A DNA stretch of 36,048 nt from JBKPCD01 sp046727175 (GCA_046727175.1 JBKPCD010000275.1:1-36048), one strand, 5' to 3'; counted from the stretch's first letter, positions 22,399 to 31,146 are shown. The notes: generated by a model from the letters alone, not told the origin. Made by a program: numbers and translations.

Positions 22399-23040
22399 AT
22401 GTGGCGACGTGGCTGGATTGGACGGATGCTCGTCATGGCGGCGATCACCGTAGGCGCCGCGCTGCTCCCGGCGCACGAGGCGCACGCGATGCGCGTCCGC
22501 CACGCGACGCTAGCGGCGTCGATGCGATGGGAGTCGGCGGCGATCCCGGCGAGCTTCCAGACGATCGTTCAGCAGCAAGCTGTGCGCATCTGGGCGCGTC
22601 TCGGCGTCGAGATCGAGTGGACCTCGGCCGTGCCGGCGGCCGCGCTGACGGTGATCGTGGCCGACCGTCTCGGGTGCGTACCGTCGCACGCGGTGGATCA
22701 GACGCTTGGGTGCATCACCTTCATCGAAGGAATGCCAAGCAACGTCGTCTACGTATCAGCAGAGGTTGCAGTCGCGAAGGTGCGCGAGGCGCGCCCGGCG
22801 GATCGGTCCATGTACGACGTCCCGCGCAAGCTCGTGGACACCGTGGCCGCGCGCCTGCTCGGTCGTGGTGTCGCGCACGAGATCGGGCATTACCTGCTCG
22901 CCTCGCGCAGCCACACCACGCGCGGACTGATGCGACCGCAGTTCTCGGGAGTCGAAGCACAGATTAGCGATGTGACCCGCTACGAACTGGATCGCGGACA
23001 GCGACGGCGCCTGGAGGAAAGGCTGGGGGAGGAGAAATAG
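22399..23040 (+). CDS. Secreted putative zinc metalloprotease with HEIGH motif
   Basis: A 213-residue exported protein. The start at 22399 follows GGAGGAG 6-7 bases upstream; the in-frame ATG at 22348 is rejected. Residues 6-30 are a signal peptide ending AHEAHA. The motif HEIGH at 160-164 is followed by a third histidine at 172 (HEIGHYLLASRSH) and then RGLMRPQF at 176-183, a methionine placed like a Met-turn. The spacing between the second and third ligand is two residues longer than in classical metzincins (HExxHxxGxxH), so this is a variant zincin. Cys93 and Cys105 may form a disulfide. Proteins of this shape are common in acidobacterial genomes but not characterised; peptidase activity is an inference from the motif. 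Confidence 0.72.
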   Translation: MWRRGWIGRMLVMAAITVGAALLPAHEAHAMRVRHATLAASMRWESAAIPASFQTIVQQQAVRIWARLGVEIEWTSAVPAAALTVIVADRLGCVPSHAVDQTLGCITFIEGMPSNVVYVSAEVAVAKVREARPADRSMYDVPRKLVDTVAARLLGRGVAHEIGHYLLASRSHTTRGLMRPQFSGVEAQISDVTRYELDRGQRRRLEERLGEEK

Positions 23041-23064
23041 ACAGTAATCGGAGAGCGGGCGCGT

Positions 23065-23175
23065 GCAAAAACAGGAGAAGGGGAGAAGAGATCAACAGGA
23101 GTAAGGGAGAAAAACAAGGAATTTTCCCTTACTCCCCTTCTCCTGTTTTTGCCTCTTTCTCCCCTTCTCCTGTTA
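23065..23175. repeat. Word-repeat hairpin (GGAGAAGG word), 21-bp perfect stem
   Basis: GCAAAAACAGGAGAAGGGGA plus G at 23065-23085 pairs perfectly with 23132-23152. Inside it, CAGGAGTAAGGGAGAAAA (23096-23113) pairs with TTTTCCCTTACTCC (23123-23136), and a third partial copy of the right arm follows at 23158-23175. The words are 8 letters long. It separates two genes in the same orientation and ends 30 bases before the next start, so it would be transcribed as a leader or stop the first transcript. Confidence 0.8.
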
Positions 23176-23203
23176 TCCTCCAGCTGCTCACTCAGGAGGT
23201 CCC

Positions 23204-24184
23204 TTGAAAAGCGTCGCGTTCCTATTCTCCACTCTGCTGACAGTTCCCGCGCTCGCGCAATCTCCCGCACTCGAGATTCCCTTCGAGTCGGTGCCGAACC
23301 TTCTCAAGCTGCCGGTCGACGTGTACCTTGGCGAAGCAGCCGGCGTGGCGGTGAACTCGAAGGGGCACATCTTCGTTTTCAGTCGCGGCGGCCATACGCA
23401 GCTGTTCGAGTTCGATCGCGATGGAACGTTTCTCCGCGAGATTGGCAAAGATCTGTACGGCTTCGATTTCGCGCACACGGTTCGCGTCGACAAGGACGAC
23501 AACATCTGGTGCGTCGACGAAGGCTCGAACATGGTCATCAAGTTCAGCCCTGAGGGTCGCGTCCTGATGGTGTTGGGCCGCAAATGGGAGCTCGTCGAAG
23601 GTCGGCCCGAACAACCTTCTCGCGACACGCCGCCCACACCACAAAAGGATCGCTTCAATCGTCCGACCGACGTCGCCTGGGACCCCGCGGGCAACATCTA
23701 CGTCAGCGACGGCTACAACAACTCGCGCGTCGCGAAGTTCGACAAGAACGGCAGCTGGATCAAGGCCTGGGGGGAACGCGGCAAGGAACCGGGACAGCTC
23801 AACATTCCCCATACGATTGCGACCGACGCGCAGGGTAACGTCTACGTGGGCGATCGGACGAACCGTCGCATTCAGGTGTTCGATACCGAAGGAAGGTTCC
23901 TGAAGCAGTTTACGAACGTCGAGCAGCCCTGGGCGATCTGCATCACGCCTGGGCCGAACCAGGTGCTCTACAGCGCGGACGCCGAGTCAGGAAAAATGTT
24001 CAAGCTCGATCTGAACGGCACGCTGCTCGGCTCGTTCGGAAAGTTCGGGAAGCAGCCGAAGGAATTCGGGTGGATTCACGAGATCGCGTGCCCGTCGGAA
24101 AACGAGTTGTACGTCGCCGAGCTCCTGAACTGGCGGGTTCAAAAACTGCTGTTGCATCCAGCCAAGCGCGAGTCGAGCCGCTGA
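23204..24184 (+). CDS. Secreted NHL-repeat beta-propeller protein
   Basis: A 326-residue exported protein with a short signal peptide (MKSVAFLFSTLLTVPALAQS) and about six NHL-type blades. Blade signatures are GVAVNSKGHIFVFSRG, VRVDKDDNIWCVDEGSN, DVAWDPAGNIYVSDGYNNSR, TIATDAQGNVYVGDRTNRRI and HEIACPSENELYVAELLNWRV. The propeller resembles the peptidyl-alpha-hydroxyglycine lyase fold, and relatives are often named after that enzyme, but lyase activity should not be assumed. The start is a TTG with AGGAGGT three bases before it, an unusual start but the best supported; no ATG lies nearby in frame. It is preceded by a word-repeat hairpin and followed by another. It stands alone. Confidence 0.88.
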   Translation: MKSVAFLFSTLLTVPALAQSPALEIPFESVPNLLKLPVDVYLGEAAGVAVNSKGHIFVFSRGGHTQLFEFDRDGTFLREIGKDLYGFDFAHTVRVDKDDNIWCVDEGSNMVIKFSPEGRVLMVLGRKWELVEGRPEQPSRDTPPTPQKDRFNRPTDVAWDPAGNIYVSDGYNNSRVAKFDKNGSWIKAWGERGKEPGQLNIPHTIATDAQGNVYVGDRTNRRIQVFDTEGRFLKQFTNVEQPWAICITPGPNQVLYSADAESGKMFKLDLNGTLLGSFGKFGKQPKEFGWIHEIACPSENELYVAELLNWRVQKLLLHPAKRESSR

Positions 24185-24203
24185 TCGAGACCGCAGAAAT
24201 TGC

Positions 24204-24295
24204 GAATCGTGAATTGTGAATTAAGAGGAAACGGGCCGAAATCGTCCGGACGGACGATTTCAGCAAGTTGCTTCACAATCACCATTCACGATTGT
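24204..24295. terminator. Heptamer hairpin around a perfect palindrome
   Basis: Heptamers GAATCGT and GAATTGT (24204-24217) start the left arm. AATCGTGAAT (24205-24214) pairs with ATTCACGATT (24284-24293), and ATTGTGAA (24213-24220) with TTCACAAT (24272-24279). In the loop, GAAATCGTCCG and CGGACGATTTC (24238-24261) form a perfect 11-bp stem. It separates two convergent stop codons, so bidirectional termination is likely. Confidence 0.75.
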
Positions 24296-24299
24296 CCCT

Positions 24300-26681
24300 T
24301 CACTCCCCCCGCATCGCCTCGCTCGCACTGATGCCCGTAGCCTGTCGAAGGGGAAACACAACCGATACTGCCGAAACGAGCACGAGCGCGAGGAGCGCTG
24401 TCGTCAAGGCGCGCGGGTCGTGCGGGGATACGCCGAAAAGGACAGCCTCGAGCGCGCGGCTCGCGACCAACGTGAGAAGCAGTCCTCCGAGCATGCCGGT
24501 GGCCACCAGACGCGCGGCCCCGACCATCACGAGGCGAGCAAGATCGCCAGGTGCAGCGCCGAGCGCGATTCGAACGCCGAGTTCGTGCCGTCGCTCCGTG
24601 ACCAGCAATGTCATCAGACCATGTAGACCGAGCGCCGCGAGCGCCAGCGCCGTGGCCGCAAACAACGACAGCACACGTGCGTTGAGTCTCGGTTGATCCA
24701 CAGCTGCGCTCATCACATCATCGAGCTGCTTGACCCCGAAAACGGGACGCGTGGGATCGATCCGGTGGACCAGTTGCCGGATCGCCGTTAACGCGCTTCG
24801 CGGATCGCCGTCGAGCCGGATCGCGTACTCCGGATCCGGCCAGGCGCCCCTCTGAGCGCACGTGTACGCGTAAGGGGCGTTCGGCGCGCCCTGACCGTCT
24901 TCGCGGATCTCGCCGAGAATGCCGGTCACTCGAAACAGCGTGCCGCCCATGCGCATGTTGAGGTTGCGGCCGATCAGATTTTGGCCGCCGCCGTACAGAT
25001 CGACGAACCGTCGATTCACCATTGCGGTCAGTGGAGCGTTGGCGTCGGAGCGCAGCTCCGAGCACCATTCACCCGCGAGCAGCGGCACTTCCAGTGCGCG
25101 CAGGTAGCCGGGCGTCACGGTACGCATCCCGACGGTCAGGGTGCCGTTGCTTTCAGGTCCGGCGAGCCCTTCGATCTGAACCTGATATCGAAGTGTCGCG
25201 CCGGTGGCGGGGAGGAAATTCGTAAAACCCGCGGCACGCGCGCCGGGCAACTGCTGGAGCTCGGATATGATTCGCTCCTGCATCTGACCCACGCGCCAGC
25301 GATCTTCGTCCCACGCCGCGCCAACGTGGAACGTCAGCACGTTGTGCGGGTTGAACCCGACGTCCACCTGGGTGAGTGCGCCGTAACTGCGGACCAGGAG
25401 GCCGGCGCCGCCCGCGAGCAGCACGCTCAAGGCGACCTGCGCCACGACGAGCGCGCGCTGCAGCCGGTGCTGACCACCCGAAATCCCGCGGCCTGTACCG
25501 GACAAAAGCGGCGCGACCCGCCGCCGTGACGCCAACAACGCGGGAACGAGTCCAAACGACGCTGCAGCGGCCACCGCTGCAATGACGACGAACCCGAGCG
25601 CGCGTCGATCGACCGCTACCTCCATCATGCGAGGCACCGTTGCGAACACGACAGACAGAAGCCGCGTGACAAGCACCGCGAATGCGACACCCATCGCGGC
25701 GCCCGCGCCGGCGATGATCGCGACCTCGCGCATGACAACGGAAACGACCTGCGCTGGCGATGCGCCGATGGCGCTCCGGATCGCGAACTCCGCGGTCCTC
25801 CGTTGCAGTTGCACCAGCATCAGCCCCGCAACGTTTGCGACGCCGATCACGAACAGGACCGTGACGGCACCAAAGAGCGTCACCAGCGCGCGCCGGTAAC
25901 TTCCGACTCGAACTTCCTTCAGATCCTGAATATCGACCGACCAGTCCTTGTCTGTCTTCGGATACTGCTCGCCGAGCAGCCGCTGCACGCGCGCCATGTC
26001 GTTTCGCGCCTCGTCGAGCGACACGCCATTCCTCATCCGGCCGACGCCGCCAACGAAGCGCGCCTCGCGGACCCGCAACAGGCCGGGTGAGAGCTGCGCG
26101 GGAATCCAAACGTCCGTCGACCCCGTCGTGAACGCCTGCGGCATGACTCCAACGATGGCATAGCTGCGACCACCGACGGCCAGCGATCGCGTAACGACGT
26201 GGGCGGCGCGGTCAAACCTGCGGGTCCAGAGCGCTTCGCTGATGACGACTGCGGTCGGTCCGCCGAACCGGTCCTCGTCGGCGGTGAAGGTTCTTCCCAC
26301 GAGCGGCGTCATGCGAAACACGTCGAAGAAGCGCGGCATGACGCGACGGCCTTCGAGGCGCTCCGGCTCGGGGCCGCTTGTATCCGTCACGTTCTCGGCG
26401 TAGCTGCCGGAAATCACCTCGAACGTGCGGTTCAGCCGGTTCCAGTCCTCGAGCCTCACAGGGGCGATCAGGCTGGTGCGCTCACGCCGGGCGGCGCTCG
26501 CCTCGTACACGGACACCAGCTGTCCGGCTGCGGGAAATGGAAGAGGACTGATGAGCACGCGATCGACGACGGAGAACAGCGCCGTCGTCACGCCAATCCC
26601 TGCCGCCATGATCACAACCGTCGTGATGCTGAATGAAGGACGGCGAAGAAGAGCGCGCCAGGCTTGCAGCATGGAGGTCAT
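24300..26681 (-). CDS. Orphan ABC-type permease (MacB/FtsX-like, acidobacterial ADOP type)
   Basis: A 793-residue permease from the start chosen. The N-terminal block (RPSFSITTVVIMAAGIGVTTALFSVVDRVL) is a MacB-type first helix. A periplasmic core follows to about 250 (RLEGRRVMPRFFDVFRMTPLVGRTF), then three membrane segments with EFAIRSAIGAS. A second copy of the whole unit begins near residue 430 (LQRALVVAQVALSVLLAGGAGLLVRS) and ends with ERRHELGVRIALGAAPGDL and three more segments. This duplicated layout without a linked ATPase is the orphan-permease architecture abundant in Acidobacteriota; function is unknown, perhaps lipoprotein or envelope mechanics by MacB analogy. The ATG at 26681 is preferred over a GTG at 26738; no ribosome site is clear. 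A second such permease lies upstream. Confidence 0.88.
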   Translation of the reverse strand: MTSMLQAWRALLRRPSFSITTVVIMAAGIGVTTALFSVVDRVLISPLPFPAAGQLVSVYEASAARRERTSLIAPVRLEDWNRLNRTFEVISGSYAENVTDTSGPEPERLEGRRVMPRFFDVFRMTPLVGRTFTADEDRFGGPTAVVISEALWTRRFDRAAHVVTRSLAVGGRSYAIVGVMPQAFTTGSTDVWIPAQLSPGLLRVREARFVGGVGRMRNGVSLDEARNDMARVQRLLGEQYPKTDKDWSVDIQDLKEVRVGSYRRALVTLFGAVTVLFVIGVANVAGLMLVQLQRRTAEFAIRSAIGASPAQVVSVVMREVAIIAGAGAAMGVAFAVLVTRLLSVVFATVPRMMEVAVDRRALGFVVIAAVAAAASFGLVPALLASRRRVAPLLSGTGRGISGGQHRLQRALVVAQVALSVLLAGGAGLLVRSYGALTQVDVGFNPHNVLTFHVGAAWDEDRWRVGQMQERIISELQQLPGARAAGFTNFLPATGATLRYQVQIEGLAGPESNGTLTVGMRTVTPGYLRALEVPLLAGEWCSELRSDANAPLTAMVNRRFVDLYGGGQNLIGRNLNMRMGGTLFRVTGILGEIREDGQGAPNAPYAYTCAQRGAWPDPEYAIRLDGDPRSALTAIRQLVHRIDPTRPVFGVKQLDDVMSAAVDQPRLNARVLSLFAATALALAALGLHGLMTLLVTERRHELGVRIALGAAPGDLARLVMVGAARLVATGMLGGLLLTLVASRALEAVLFGVSPHDPRALTTALLALVLVSAVSVVFPLRQATGISASEAMRGE

Positions 26682-26740
26682 GCCGCGTTTGACGAGGTCT
26701 GCGACCGCCAGGTTGGCTCGCGCCTGGCGGGAAAACACGT

Positions 26741-26804
26741 GTCAGAATCCAGAATTCAGAAGGTAGGGCGTCAGCGCTCTAGATTCCAGCTTCTGGCTTC
26801 TGAC
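26741..26804. repeat. Heptamer hairpin (TCAGAAT/CCAGAAT word)
   Basis: TCAGAAT, CCAGAAT and TCAGAAG follow one another at 26742-26762, exactly 7 bases each. The right side has CTTCTGG and CTTCTGA (26790-26803). GTCAGAA (26741-26747) pairs with TTCTGAC (26798-26804). It lies between the two permease genes, 6 bases after the stop of the upstream one, and probably ends or punctuates their transcript. Confidence 0.7.
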
Positions 26805-26809
26805 GCCAT

Positions 26810-29273
26810 TCATTTGCTCAGCACGGCCACTGGATTGATTCGACTCGCGCGTAGGGCAGGAATGCTTACCGCAAGGAGGCCGACACCGGCGAGCATCAGC
26901 GATACGAGGCCGAGGACGACGGGACTCATCGGCGCGACATTGAACAGCTGGTTTTTCATCAGTTGACCAACGAAAAACGAACCCCCGAGGCCGAGCGACA
27001 GTCCTGCGGTCACGACCTTCAGTCCGTCGCTGAGCACGAGCCCAAAGACCGAGGCGCCGGACCCACCCAGCGCCATTCGCACGCCGATCTCCCGGCGACG
27101 CTGCGCAACGCTGTACGCAAGTACACCGTAAATGCCGATCGCGGAGAGAAACAATGCAACAGCGGCGAATGCCATCGCGATCAGCATCGGCACGCGCCGG
27201 CCGACGAGCGCCTGGTCGATCCACTGCTGCATGGGCTGCACGCGAGAGACCGGCAGTTGTGGATCGATTCGCGCGATTTCGCGGCGAAGACTGCTGCCGA
27301 TCGTCTCGAAGGCGCCGGCCGTCCTCAGCGTGAGCGTCAGCCCGCGGGCCGCACTCTGCTCGAACGGGAAGTAATACGTGCCGACAGGCGTGTATTCCGC
27401 GCGCGGGTCGATCAACTGCACATCCTTCACCACGCCGACAACGTTGAAGAACTGCGTCTGCGGTGTGATCTTGGTCAGATCCTTCGGGTCGCTCGGCCGG
27501 TAAAGCCGGCGGCCGATCGGATCCTTGTCGGGCCAGAACTTGCGCGCCAGACGTTCGTCGATGATGACCACGGATGTGGCTTTCGATGTGTCTCGCGCGT
27601 CGAAGCTGCGGCCACGCACCGTCGGGATTCGCATCGCCTCGAAGTACCCGGGCGTGACGACGACGCTCACCGGCGCGAGCAGCGACTCGCCCGGTTTCAT
27701 GACGTATCCCTGGGCCATGATGAGGTTGCTGTTCAAGTTTCCGCTGTACGGGAGCAGGCTCGTGCCACCCGCAGCGTCCACTCCGGGGAGACGCCGGATG
27801 GCGTCGAGCGAACGCTGCTCGAACGCGATGAGCGCCGCGTCGTCCTTGTAGGAAGTCGCCGGAAGATTGACGGTTCCTGTGATCACGTTGTCGGGCTGAA
27901 ACCCGTAATCGAGGTGAAGGACGGCGCGGAAGCTCGCGAGGAGCAGGCCGGCGCCGATGAGGAGCACCAGCGCTACTGCGACCTGCACGGTTGCAAGCAC
28001 TCGACGCATCAGATTCGCGCCGTCCGCTGGTTCCGCCGCGGCTGTCTTCGCGCAGTTCGATGTTCAGGTTCATGCGCCATAACCTGACGGTGGGCGCGAC
28101 ACCAATGATCATTCCGACCGCGAGCGTCAACGCGGACACTACGGCCACGCTCACGAAATCGAGCCGGATTTCGTACCCGCGCGGGAGTTGATCGATGTTG
28201 AGCGCGGCAACCCATCTGAGCGCCCACCATCCAAGGAGCAGTCCTCCAGCGCCGCTCACAACTGACAGAAGCGTCGTCTCGGTCAGAAGTTGGCGGCCCA
28301 GCCGTGCGAGATCGCCGCCGATCGCGTGGCGCGTTGCCATCTCGCGCGTACGGCCGCTCGCTCTGACCATCACGAGGTTCGTGATGTTCACGCACCCGAT
28401 GAGCAACACGAACAGCACGCCACCCCAGAGCAGGTACAGCACGTTCTTCACGTCTCTCACGACATCGTCCTGAAGCATGACGGAGACGGTGTGGAACCGG
28501 GCGTTCCTGAGCGGCTCGCGGAATTCCGGAAAGCGTTGATCGTTTGCGGCGTTGAGCGCCTCGATCTGCTGGCGCACGTGGTCGAGCGTTGCGCCGCTCG
28601 TGAGCCGGCCGATCATCTGCCAGTTGTTGCTGTGGCGTCGGTCATCGGATTTTTCGGCTGGCGTGTATGCGGCAGGCGTGAAGAGATCGATGTCGTTCTG
28701 GAGAAACGTGAACTCGCGCGGCATCACACCGACGACGTCGTACGCCGTACCGTTCAGCCGGATGGCGCGGCCCACGACCGAAGAACTGCCGCCGAACTTT
28801 CGCTGCCAGAAGCCGTGGCTGAGAATGGCTTTGAGGTGCTTGCCCGGCTCGCCCTCGTCGTCGTTGAACAGCCGCCCGAGCGATGGATGCACCTGCACGA
28901 GCCGAAAGAACGATGGCGTGGCTCGAATGCTGATGACGCGCTCGGCGCCGTTCTCGTCCCCGAACGTGACCGACTCGCGCCTGAACAATGCCTGCTGGTC
29001 GAGCGCGCTCACATCGCGAAGGCGATCGAAGTAGTCTGGAACCGCGTTGCCGACGCGTGGCGCGCCCGCGTTCGGATAGCTGTTGTAGAGGAGCACGATC
29101 CGCGCGGAGCCCTGGAACGGCAGCGGCTTCATCAGTACGGATCGGACCACGCTGAACATCGCCGTATTGGCCGCGATGCAGACGGCCAGCGTGAGGAAAG
29201 CGGTGACGGTGAAGCTGCGGTCCCGGATCAGCAGGCGCAGACCGAACCTGAGGTCCTGAAGGATGGTGGACAT
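26810..29273 (-). pseudogene. Orphan ABC-type permease (ADOP type), frameshifted in the middle
   Basis: Two frames together make one full-length permease of about 820 residues. The first frame, from the ATG at 29273, gives the N-terminal half: LQDLRFGLRLLIRDRSFTVT, CIAANTAMFSVV, SHGFWQRKFGG, DVVGVMPREF, ATRHAIGGDLARLGRQLLTE, to LREDSRGGTSGR. The second frame, open from 28009, continues with MRRVLATVQVAVALVLLIGAG, DNVITGTVNLP, REIGVRMALGGSGASVFGL and IPALRASRINPVAVLSK at the end. Family members read straight from the SRGGTSGR linker into RRVL.TVQVA.ALVLL, so one extra base (or two missing) near 28010-28030 disrupts the gene. It may be a recent mutation or a sequencing error; no slippery sequence suggests programmed shifting. 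The first frame stays open to 26742 only as an out-of-frame shadow. No ATPase gene is adjacent. Confidence 0.8.
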
Positions 29274-29307
29274 CAAACATCAATACGAAACCGCTCGAGA
29301 TGAGTTC

Positions 29308-29387
29308 GGGGACAGGCACAAGGGACAGGCACGATTGGATGTCCCAGGTGGCTGTCCCTCTTGGGTGTCCCGGTCGGTGTCCCCGGC
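29308..29387. repeat. Second GGGACA/TGTCCC repeat element
   Basis: GGGACA occurs at 29309 and 29322, each followed by GGCAC, then TGTCCC occurs at 29340, 29353, 29366 and 29379, always 13 bases apart. The inverted plan and the word TTGGATGTCCC match the element at 1871-1980. It separates the permease start from the divergent TMEM175-like gene. Confidence 0.85.
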
Positions 29388-29394
29388 TGGGCGA

Positions 29395-29400
29395 TAGAAT
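29395..29400 (+). promoter_or_regulatory. TAGAAT -10 box before the TMEM175-like gene
   Basis: TAGAAT stands 9 bases before the ATG at 29410, immediately downstream of the TGTCCC repeat. No consensus -35 is seen because its place is occupied by the repeat. The message would have almost no leader. There is no ribosome site before the ATG, which agrees. Confidence 0.45.
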
Positions 29401-29409
29401 GCGCACGGC

Positions 29410-29982
29410 ATGGGAAAGACGCGTCTCGAAGCGTTCAGCGATGGGGTGATTGCCATCATCATCACGATCATGGTCCTCGAGCTGAGGGTGCCGGAGGGGG
29501 CCGACCTGGAAGCGCTGCGTCAGGCCGTACACAAGTTGCTTCCATACGTCCTGAGCTTCGTGTTCCTCGGCATCTACTGGAACAACCATCACCACATGCT
29601 GCACCTGTGCGACCGCGTGAACGGCAAGGTGCTGTGGGCGAATCTGCACTTGCTGTTCTGGTTGTCGCTCGTCCCGTTTACGACCGACTGGGTCGGAGAA
29701 CATCCGACGGCTGCGCTCCCGGCCGCGATCTATGGCACGGTGCTGCTGCTGGCCGGCATCGCCTATCTGATCCTCGAGCGCACGCTCATATACGTCCACG
29801 GACCGGACTCGAAGCTCTCGACCGCGATTGGTGATGAATTGAAGGGAACGCTCTCGACGATTCTGTACGCCGCGGCGATCCCGCTGGCGTTCGTCCACGC
29901 GTGGATTGCCCACGCGATCTACGTCGCCGTCGCGTTGATGTGGCTGGTCCCGGACCGTCGCATCGAGTCGACGGTGAGCTGA
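29410..29982 (+). CDS. TMEM175/DUF1211-like potassium channel
   Basis: A 190-residue membrane protein with six predicted helices. The diagnostic first-helix motif R-x-x-x-F-S-D is R5 to D11 (TRLEAFSDGVIAIIITIMVLEL, written in part), which in bacterial TMEM175 channels lines a K+-conducting pore formed by four subunits. LGIYWNNHHHMLH at about 58-70 and LLFWLSLVPFTTDWVGEHP are also typical. It should leak K+ across the inner membrane and influence membrane potential. The gene stands alone between the permeases and an oxidoreductase, with a probable leaderless promoter and a heptamer hairpin at its 3' end. Confidence 0.9.
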   Translation: MGKTRLEAFSDGVIAIIITIMVLELRVPEGADLEALRQAVHKLLPYVLSFVFLGIYWNNHHHMLHLCDRVNGKVLWANLHLLFWLSLVPFTTDWVGEHPTAALPAAIYGTVLLLAGIAYLILERTLIYVHGPDSKLSTAIGDELKGTLSTILYAAAIPLAFVHAWIAHAIYVAVALMWLVPDRRIESTVS

Positions 29983-29996
29983 CCTCGACGTGTCAA

Positions 29997-30138
29997 CTTT
30001 CGGCTTTGGGCTTCGGGCCGCACGGCGGGGCGTCCGGTCCGCAAGCCCCTCTCGAGCACAGCTGCTTCGTTCAGTGCGTGTGAACTCCGCTGGGTATACC
30101 TGCGCAAGGATGCCTTTCAACAGGCCCAAAGCCGAAAG
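29997..30138. repeat. Heptamer arms (CTTTCGG word) flanking a 114-base insert
   Basis: Left arm: CTTTCGG, CTTTGGG, CTTCGGG at 29997-30017. Right arm: CCCAAAG, CCGAAAG, CCTGAAT at 30125-30145. CTTTCGGCTTTGGG and CCCAAAGCCGAAAG are exact complements. The arms are unusually far apart; the 114 bases between them hold no credible frame. The element fills the gap between two convergent stop codons and is a candidate bidirectional terminator. Confidence 0.75.
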
Positions 30139-30147
30139 CCTGAATCG

Positions 30148-31146
30148 TCAGTGGCCGCGACGATCCCGATAGTATTCGCGCACACAGCGATCCATCACCC
30201 GCGACGCGCGGGCACCGCTGTCACCGGTTGACGCGCAACGTCCACGCCCCAGCAGCTCGTCGACGATCGACTGAATGAGCGGCTGGTGGACGTGCGGCGG
30301 ATTGCGAATCGGATAAACGGATGACTGGTCCGCACGCGTCACCACGACATCCCCGTCGTGAAAGACGGGCGTTCGCAGCTCCCCTTCCGATCCGGTGAAT
30401 GTCATCAGATCGCAACGGCGATCGGCGTTGAAGTTCCAGAGACCTGTGCCAAGAATGCCGCCCGTCAGCTGGAACGAGGCCGCGGTGATGTCTTCCGCCG
30501 CGTATGCGCCACCGGAGTTCACGGCGAAGCCCGAAACAGCCGTGATCTCGCCGACGAGGAAGTCGAGAAGATCAATGGCATGTGAACCCAGATCGAGAAA
30601 CAGCCCGCCGCCGGCAACCGACGGATCGAATCGCCACGCTGTCGCACGATTCGGCGAAGCCAGGCGATCGAACAACTCGACGTGCACCGAAGTGAGACGT
30701 CCGACGGCGCCACCCGTCAGCAGTGCACGGACTGTGAGGAAACGCTCGAGCGCCCGACGGTAGTACGCAACCCAGAGCGGCACGCGTGCGCGGCGGAATG
30801 CCTCGAGCATCCGACTACATTCGTCGTAGCTCCGCGCCATCGGCTTTTCAACGAGGCATGGCTTCCCGGCGCTGGCGCAACGGACAGCAAGATCGCAGTG
30901 GCTCGCCGGAGGTGTGGCGATGTACACCGCGTCGACTTCGGGGTCGGCGAGCAAATCCTCTGCGCGATCGTAGACGCGATCGACGCCATGCCGTCTGGCG
31001 TAGTCTTCCGCCTTCGCGCGATCGCGCCGCATCACCGCGACGAGCGCCGACCCGTTCGCTTTCCGAAACCCGGGCCCGCTCTTGACCTCTGTGACATCAC
31101 CACAGCCGATGATTCCCCAGCGAACGATGTCCACGTCGCGCATCAT
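30148..31146 (-). CDS. Gfo/Idh/MocA-family NAD(P)-dependent oxidoreductase
   Basis: A 332-residue oxidoreductase acting on sugars, inositols or related polyols. The Rossmann motif GIIGCGDV is at 11-18, the catalytic EKP at 100-102 in CLVEKPMARSYDEC, and the substrate-side DLGSHAIDLLDFLVGE block in the second domain places the usual histidine. Length fits the family. Substrate specificity cannot be read from the sequence. Two adjacent ATG codons (31146 and 31143) could start it; a GGAGG lies about 17 bases upstream, too far to decide. It is divergent from an aldo/keto reductase, and the pair may serve related carbohydrate or aldehyde metabolism, which is inference from proximity. Confidence 0.9.
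   Translation of the reverse strand: MMRDVDIVRWGIIGCGDVTEVKSGPGFRKANGSALVAVMRRDRAKAEDYARRHGVDRVYDRAEDLLADPEVDAVYIATPPASHCDLAVRCASAGKPCLVEKPMARSYDECSRMLEAFRRARVPLWVAYYRRALERFLTVRALLTGGAVGRLTSVHVELFDRLASPNRATAWRFDPSVAGGGLFLDLGSHAIDLLDFLVGEITAVSGFAVNSGGAYAAEDITAASFQLTGGILGTGLWNFNADRRCDLMTFTGSEGELRTPVFHDGDVVVTRADQSSVYPIRNPPHVHQPLIQSIVDELLGRGRCASTGDSGARASRVMDRCVREYYRDRRGH

Noticed and set aside
28642..30129. Open frame of 495 codons spanning the TMEM175-like gene, a repeat and the permease start
   Set aside because: It crosses an intergenic repeat and covers two better-supported genes in other frames.
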